In this document: positions 6,483 through 9,219 of the stretch, in pieces
How the letters are laid out: each line of letters opens with the position of its first letter
Position numbering within the stretch: position 1 is the first letter of the stretch
NCBI GenBank assembly: GCA_934771675.1
Contig: CAKVMF010000030.1
Location: 1-9,219, forward strand
DNA: 9,219 nt
Source: an uncultured Clostridia bacterium
GTDB lineage: Bacteria; Bacillota; Clostridia; Christensenellales; UBA1242
Direction: 5' to 3'
The notes under the pieces: model-generated
Told to the model about the DNA's origin: nothing
Databases searched by the model: none
What the model saw: the letters and a program-made list of their open reading frames with translations, nothing else
Program-made: the position numbers and the translations under genes

Positions 6483-6589
6483 AGCATGTCGCCCTGAGGA
6501 AGCCGTAAGGCTGACGTGAGGGTCTATTCCGTTTATATCGCGGTTAAGATTGCCACGTCGTGCTTCCGCACTTCTCGCAATGACATGCT
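6483..6589. repeat. Two-module inverted hairpin element (dispersed-repeat / REP-like)
   Basis: Outer 8-bp inverted ends AGCATGTC (6483-6490) and GACATGCT (6582-6589) bound two 35-nt modules, 6491-6525 on plus and 6581-6547 on minus. In module coordinates each has stem P1 (2-5 with 29-32), an internal loop (GAGRA, 6-10, against GACGTG, 23-28), stem P2 (11-14 with 19-22) and a four-base loop (15-18). P1 is CCCT/AGGG in one module and TTGC/GCAA in the other. P2 is AGCC/GGCT against GTGC/GCAC. Loops are GTAA and GGAA. The modules match at 18 of 35 positions, and nearly all differences are paired and compensated. From memory, the two modules resemble dispersed repeats seen in many bacteria (the 'GTCATTGCGAG' and 'CCCTGAG...GGGTCT' families); I have not checked this. 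It could be a non-autonomous mobile repeat or a source of structured RNA or single-stranded DNA. Confidence 0.75.
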
Positions 6590-6663
6590 AATTGCAGTGA
6601 TTTCTTATACTCTCAAATGCTTACAAAAAATATATTCAATTGCGGACACTTGTTTATTGAAAC

Positions 6664-6700
6664 AAAAAAAATACCATGATAGGCTTTACTACCATGGTAT
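6664..6700 (-). terminator. Rho-independent terminator after the 330-aa gene
   Basis: On the minus strand, ATACCATG (6700-6693), a one-base mismatch, three more pairs and a six-base loop, then the matching CATGGTAT (6678-6671), followed by eight T. It lies about 20 nt beyond the TAA of the 330-aa gene and ends that single-gene unit. Confidence 0.9.
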
Positions 6701-6720
6701 TATTAACTGATGTGCAATTG

Positions 6721-7713
6721 TTATGCTGTTTCAGTTGTGTCTTCACTTCTTCTTATGAGTTCTTGAAGTTCAGCAATTTCTTCGTTGTAACGAGATTTTT
6801 CTTGAAGCAAGAATTTTGCCATTTTAACATTGTGATCATTCTTTTCTTTGTTGCTTTCAATGAATTCATCAGCATCTTGAATGCTTGCTTTGAGTTCTGC
6901 AATGTGTGCTGTAAGTTCTTCTTGTTTTGCTTTCTTTTCTTCATCAACATTTTTAATGTCGGTTACGCTATACATAACAAGGTTAAGATTTGTAAGTTCT
7001 CCTGCACGTCTATCAAGCATCTTTTGATTTCTGTTCATTCTTCTCTTTGTTCTTTCATATTTCAAAATTGATTTTTGAATTTTTCCCAAATCTCTGTCAA
7101 TTTTATCTCTGTTTGCAATAATTTTTTCCAAACGAGCTTTGTAGTCAATAACTGAACCAGCTGTTATATCTTCGTGTGGTTCACTCTTAAATTCCAAAAT
7201 ATCATCAAGGTTGTCATCATCTGAAGAATCTTCATCTCCACCCTCAATTGTTTCAGCAACTTCTTCAATTGGAGTTTCAGCTGCTTTTTCTTCAACAGTT
7301 TCTTCTTTAACTTCTTCAGTTTTAACTTCTTCAGTTGATTCTTCCTTAACTTCTTCTTTTGCTTCTTCAATTGGAGCTTCTTCAACTGGAGCTTCTTCAA
7401 CAGTTTCAGTGTTTTCAACTGTTTCATTCTTTTCTTCTTCAACGACTTCAGCTGTTTCTTCTTTTGCTTCCTCTGTTGATTCAACGTCTTCTTTTGATTG
7501 TTTGTCAAGATTTGCAAGCATATCACTTACACTTGCACTTTCCTTTTCTTCATTAACTACAACGTTATTGTTAATGAAAACACTTGGAGTTTCAACAGTT
7601 TCTTCTTCCTTTGACTCAACTGAAATTTCAACGATAAACATAATCATGAAAACAATTGAAGCCAAAACACAAACACCTGCTAAACTCAAAAGAACAATTT
7701 GTAATGTTGTCAT
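6721..7713 (-). CDS. Membrane-anchored Glu-rich coiled-coil protein, unknown function (330 aa)
   Basis: I do not recognise a named family. Residues 5-30 form one hydrophobic segment (LQIVLLSLAGVCVLASIVFM and onward) that should anchor the protein. The acidic residues after it with few positives leave the topology uncertain, but a cytoplasmic body is more likely given the coiled coil. Residues about 75-170 are low-complexity, dominated by Glu, Val, Thr and Lys, with units such as EEAPVEEAPIEEA, and end in an Asp-rich patch (EDSSDDDNLDDI). Residues about 188-322 are a long coiled coil with a very basic stretch at 221-236 (RTKRRMNRNQKMLDRR). The layout recalls membrane-tethered scaffold or division proteins, but that is analogy only. 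The ATG has a GGGGGA ribosome binding site. It is a single-gene unit with a strong promoter (7821-7849), a leader of about 100 nt and its own terminator. Confidence 0.88.
   Translation of the reverse strand: MTTLQIVLLSLAGVCVLASIVFMIMFIVEISVESKEEETVETPSVFINNNVVVNEEKESASVSDMLANLDKQSKEDVESTEEAKEETAEVVEEEKNETVENTETVEEAPVEEAPIEEAKEEVKEESTEEVKTEEVKEETVEEKAAETPIEEVAETIEGGDEDSSDDDNLDDILEFKSEPHEDITAGSVIDYKARLEKIIANRDKIDRDLGKIQKSILKYERTKRRMNRNQKMLDRRAGELTNLNLVMYSVTDIKNVDEEKKAKQEELTAHIAELKASIQDADEFIESNKEKNDHNVKMAKFLLQEKSRYNEEIAELQELIRRSEDTTETA
7307..7405. repeat. 15-bp tandem repeats inside the Glu-rich coding region
   Basis: A perfect tandem pair of the 15-mer TTAACTTCTTCAGTT occupies 7307-7321 and 7322-7336. 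A second set has units beginning GCTTCTTCAA at 7361, 7376 and 7391; the first two differ at one base and the third diverges at its end. The 15-bp period keeps the reading frame and adds five residues per unit (EEAPV/EEAPI and KTEEV types). The acidic linker has evidently grown by slippage or duplication. Confidence 0.8.
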
Positions 7714-7808
7714 AAAAAATCCCCCATTAATTTAAAAAATTTCAATAACAAAATGCAAAAATATTAACATTTATGTTTTATTTTTTACATTTTAAACCTG
7801 TAATTTTT

Positions 7809-7838
7809 GATTACATGGTTATTTTAACATAAGTAATC
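7809..7838. promoter_or_regulatory. Inverted repeat centred on the -10 box (candidate operator)
   Basis: GATTAC (7809-7814) and GTAATC (7833-7838) form perfect outer arms, with an inner palindrome GTTA-TTT-TAAC (7818-7828). The midpoint of the outer arms is the midpoint of the -10 hexamer (7821-7826). A further ATTAC/GTAAT pair overlaps the first arm downstream (7800-7814). A repressor dimer bound here would block RNA polymerase. No regulator gene is in the window. Confidence 0.45.
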
Positions 7839-7849
7839 ATATTTGTCAA
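7821..7849 (-). promoter_or_regulatory. Strong sigma-A promoter of the 330-aa gene
   Basis: On the minus strand, a perfect -35 TTGACA (7849-7844), a 17-nt spacer and -10 TAAAAT (7826-7821) preceded by TGT, the extended -10. The start point should be near 7814, leaving a leader of about 100 nt of AT-rich sequence before the ATG at 7713. It is the best promoter in the window. Confidence 0.85.
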
Positions 7850-7884
7850 TACCCCTTTTGAAAAATTCTTTTATTATTTTATGC

Positions 7885-7922
7885 AAAAAAATAGAGATGC
7901 GTTTAATCATCTCCATTTTTTT
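7885..7922. terminator. Bidirectional rho-independent terminator
   Basis: GAGATG (7894-7899) and CATCTC (7908-7913) form the stem with an 8-nt loop. It is flanked by a run of A (7885-7891) on one side and a run of T (7916-7922) on the other, so each strand reads hairpin then T-tract. It sits about 20 nt past the stop of the metallophosphoesterase gene, which it should terminate on the minus strand. Confidence 0.85.
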
Positions 7923-7943
7923 ATAATTAATCTTAACTTTGCA

Positions 7944-8528
7944 TTAGTTTTTATAAACATTATCATCAAAAAGTGGACGCCTTGAAAACAAGTCAATGAT
8001 ATCGTCTTCACTAAAAAGGCCAAGGTAATGATTATCTATTCCAACATTAAATCCAAACTTTTTAACAAAGCAAGACGTGTGAATATGTCCAAACAAATTT
8101 TCCATTCCCCTTTTGTGATTAATCGGATAGTGAGTCATGTATACTTTTTTCCCGCCAATATCAGTATAGAGCCCATCGCGAACAACATCTTTAAATCCAA
8201 GGGCAATAAGATCAGCCCTAAACTTTTCAAAATCATGGTGATAAACTGATTCAATAATTCTTTCTTCATTGTTACCGCAAATCAAAATTATATCTGCCTT
8301 TATCTTTTTTACAAAAGCAAAGCAGTCCATATAATGCGTGCAATCACGAAAATTGTAGTTTACAAAATCGCCAATATGATAAATCAAATCACCTTTTTTC
8401 ACTTGTTTGTTCCAAACTTTGATTATACCTTCATTCATTGCTTGAATAGTTTCAAAAGGTCTAAAATCTCTTTGAACAACCATTATATCATCAAATGAAA
8501 AATGTGTGTCAGCTGTAAAAAATCTCAT
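7944..8528 (-). CDS. Calcineurin-like metallophosphoesterase
   Basis: 194 aa, a small single-domain metal-dependent phosphoesterase, probably cytoplasmic. Numbered from the ATG, the metal-binding blocks occur in order: DTH (Asp7, His9), GDF with Asp54, GNNE with Asn86, THYP with His133, and GHIH with His148 and His150. This is the complete two-metal set. The fold ends with FNVGIDNHYLGLFSEDDII, close to the N-V-x-x-D-x-x-x-x-x-P-x-S-x-D-x-I ending common in small and phage-type members. The GNH[DE] histidine is Asn, as it is Asn or Cys in some small (YfcE-like) phosphodiesterases. The start is the ATG with AGGA 7 nt upstream; a TTG one codon earlier has poorer spacing. It follows the PHP phosphoesterase gene by 14 nt, in the same operon, and ends before a terminator. 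The substrate is unknown; nucleotides or phosphodiesters are possible. Confidence 0.9.
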   Translation of the reverse strand: MRFFTADTHFSFDDIMVVQRDFRPFETIQAMNEGIIKVWNKQVKKGDLIYHIGDFVNYNFRDCTHYMDCFAFVKKIKADIILICGNNEERIIESVYHHDFEKFRADLIALGFKDVVRDGLYTDIGGKKVYMTHYPINHKRGMENLFGHIHTSCFVKKFGFNVGIDNHYLGLFSEDDIIDLFSRRPLFDDNVYKN

Positions 8529-8542
8529 CAAATAATCCTTCG

Positions 8543-9219
8543 TTACTCTATAATATTTTTAAATACTTTTTCAAATTTTATTCTTGATTCATCAACTTTT
8601 GTTCCATCAACAGAAGTTTCAGCAAGTTTAACATATTTGTTTGTGCCATGATAATCAGAGCCCACAGTTACAAACAATCCATATTTTTCAGCTATACTAT
8701 TGAGTTTTTCAATCTCTTCGCTGTTATATAATGAATAATAACATTCAAGCCCCACCAAACCAAATGGAACAAGTGACGCAACAACTTCATCAATTTTTTC
8801 AAATGTTAAAGGTTTTTCATTAAGCCCATGAATTGAATGAGCCCAAACCATTTTTGCACCAAGTTTTGAAAGTGTTGAAACAACGGTTTTTGCATCCAGT
8901 CTAGCTTCTTTTTTGTATTCAAAAAACTTTAAAAATTGTTGAATAGCTTCTTGTGGACCTTCAAAATAACCATCTTCAGTTAAACATTTTGCAATATCAA
9001 GCTTTCTTATATTTTCTCTTGTTTTCAAAAATTCAAGAGATTTATCTGAAAATTTATAACCAGCGTCCAAAACATATTGAATACGTTTTTCATTCTTTTC
9101 TGCAATTAATTGTTTGATTTGTTTTTCATATTCTGCAACTTCTGGCAAAAATGGATCAAAATCATATGCCAAAATATGCATTTTTGTTCCATCTTCAGTT
9201 ATGCAACTCCATTCAGTTC
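8543..9219 (-). CDS. PHP-domain phosphoesterase, C-terminal part (TrpH/YciV-like; 5' end outside window)
   Basis: The frame is open to the window edge, so the gene start is not seen. The ATG at 9181 is internal, because the 12 codons before it (TEWSCITEDGTK) continue into MHILAYDFDP exactly as the second PHP block does in the family (E-x-S/T...x-x-H-I-L-x-Y). Further blocks are VWAHSIHG (the usual V-x-A-H-P, here Ser for Pro), GLVGLECYYS with the Glu, and the metal-binding GSDYHGTNK. The middle helical insert of about 85 residues is normal for the YciV/RNase AM and TrpH type, which act on nucleotide 3',5'-bisphosphates or RNA 5' ends. The N-terminal H-x-H block must lie upstream of the window. 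It is followed 14 nt later by the metallophosphoesterase gene, so two metal-dependent phosphoesterases are co-transcribed. Family call is firm, the exact reaction is not. Confidence 0.88.
   Translation of the reverse strand, partial: TEWSCITEDGTKMHILAYDFDPFLPEVAEYEKQIKQLIAEKNEKRIQYVLDAGYKFSDKSLEFLKTRENIRKLDIAKCLTEDGYFEGPQEAIQQFLKFFEYKKEARLDAKTVVSTLSKLGAKMVWAHSIHGLNEKPLTFEKIDEVVASLVPFGLVGLECYYSLYNSEEIEKLNSIAEKYGLFVTVGSDYHGTNKYVKLAETSVDGTKVDESRIKFEKVFKNIIE

Larger units (their letters stand above)
6312..6720. other. 409-bp intergenic region
   Basis: No supportable gene. From high to low coordinates it holds the terminator of the 330-aa gene (6664-6700), about 74 bp with nothing I can identify (6590-6663), a 107-bp inverted hairpin element (6483-6589), AT-rich sequence including an imperfect hairpin at 6391-6419, the patatin promoter (6342-6370) and the patatin ribosome binding site. 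The element is visibly richer in G+C than the flanks, as expected for an inserted repeat. Confidence 0.7.

Noticed and set aside
6516..6710. Plus-strand open frame of 64 aa across the hairpin element
   Set aside because: It spans the repeat and the terminator, has no ribosome binding site and shows no protein-like composition.
7211..7735. Long plus-strand open frame (174 aa, Ser/Thr-rich)
   Set aside because: It is the antisense shadow of the Glu-rich coding region: GAA/GAG codons read in reverse give TTC/CTC and Ser-type codons. There is no ribosome binding site or recognisable domain.
1..9219. CRISPR array, tRNA, rRNA, insertion sequence with transposase, or prophage genes
   Set aside because: I saw no regularly spaced direct repeats, no cloverleaf in the gaps, no rRNA-like stretch and no transposase or phage structural protein.

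Overview
The window is AT-rich (about one third G+C by eye). It uses TGA as a stop, has strong purine-rich ribosome binding sites and sigma-A type promoters, and is densely packed. This suggests a low-GC Gram-positive bacterium (Bacillota, Clostridia-like, possibly an uncultured gut lineage) using genetic code 11 rather than the Mycoplasma code. The taxonomic call is an inference from composition and gene style only. Every supported gene is on the minus strand, so transcription runs from high to low coordinates.

Reading in the direction of transcription. (1) 9219-7944: a PHP-domain phosphoesterase whose 5' end lies outside the window, then a small calcineurin-type metallophosphoesterase, closed by a bidirectional terminator. 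(2) 7849-6664: an excellent promoter (TTGACA, 17 nt, extended -10) with an inverted repeat centred on its -10. It drives a single gene for a membrane-anchored, Glu-rich coiled-coil protein and ends at a strong terminator. (3) 6663-6371: a gene-free stretch holding a 107-bp element made of two inverted hairpin modules. (4) 6370-4144: a patatin-like phospholipase followed by a membrane-anchored ComEC-type metallo-beta-lactamase-fold protein. (5) 4147-2277: an operon of three genes, a 311-aa unknown, a 106-aa unknown and a degenerate shikimate-kinase-like protein. Its -35 box contains the stop codon of the previous gene. (6) 2252-1401: two small coiled-coil genes, the second membrane-anchored, with their own promoter and terminator. 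(7) 1370-1: an ABC-2 type exporter, ATPase then permease, the permease cut by the window edge.

The tight spacing (a 4-nt ATGA overlap, a 1-nt TGATG overlap, 5-14 nt gaps) indicates translational coupling inside each unit. Several longest-ORF starts are wrong. The ATPase, the 76-aa protein and the 311-aa protein must start further downstream, because the upstream starts lie in a terminator or a -10 box.

The most unusual item is the element at 6483-6589. Its two modules have identical lengths and differ almost only at paired stem positions, with compensating changes on both sides and GNRA-type loops in each. That is a covariation signature of selected hairpin structure. Other items worth a second look are the pseudokinase-like shikimate kinase in an unknown operon, the doubly anchored extracellular metallo-beta-lactamase-fold protein coupled to a patatin, and the paired membrane-anchored coiled-coil genes.
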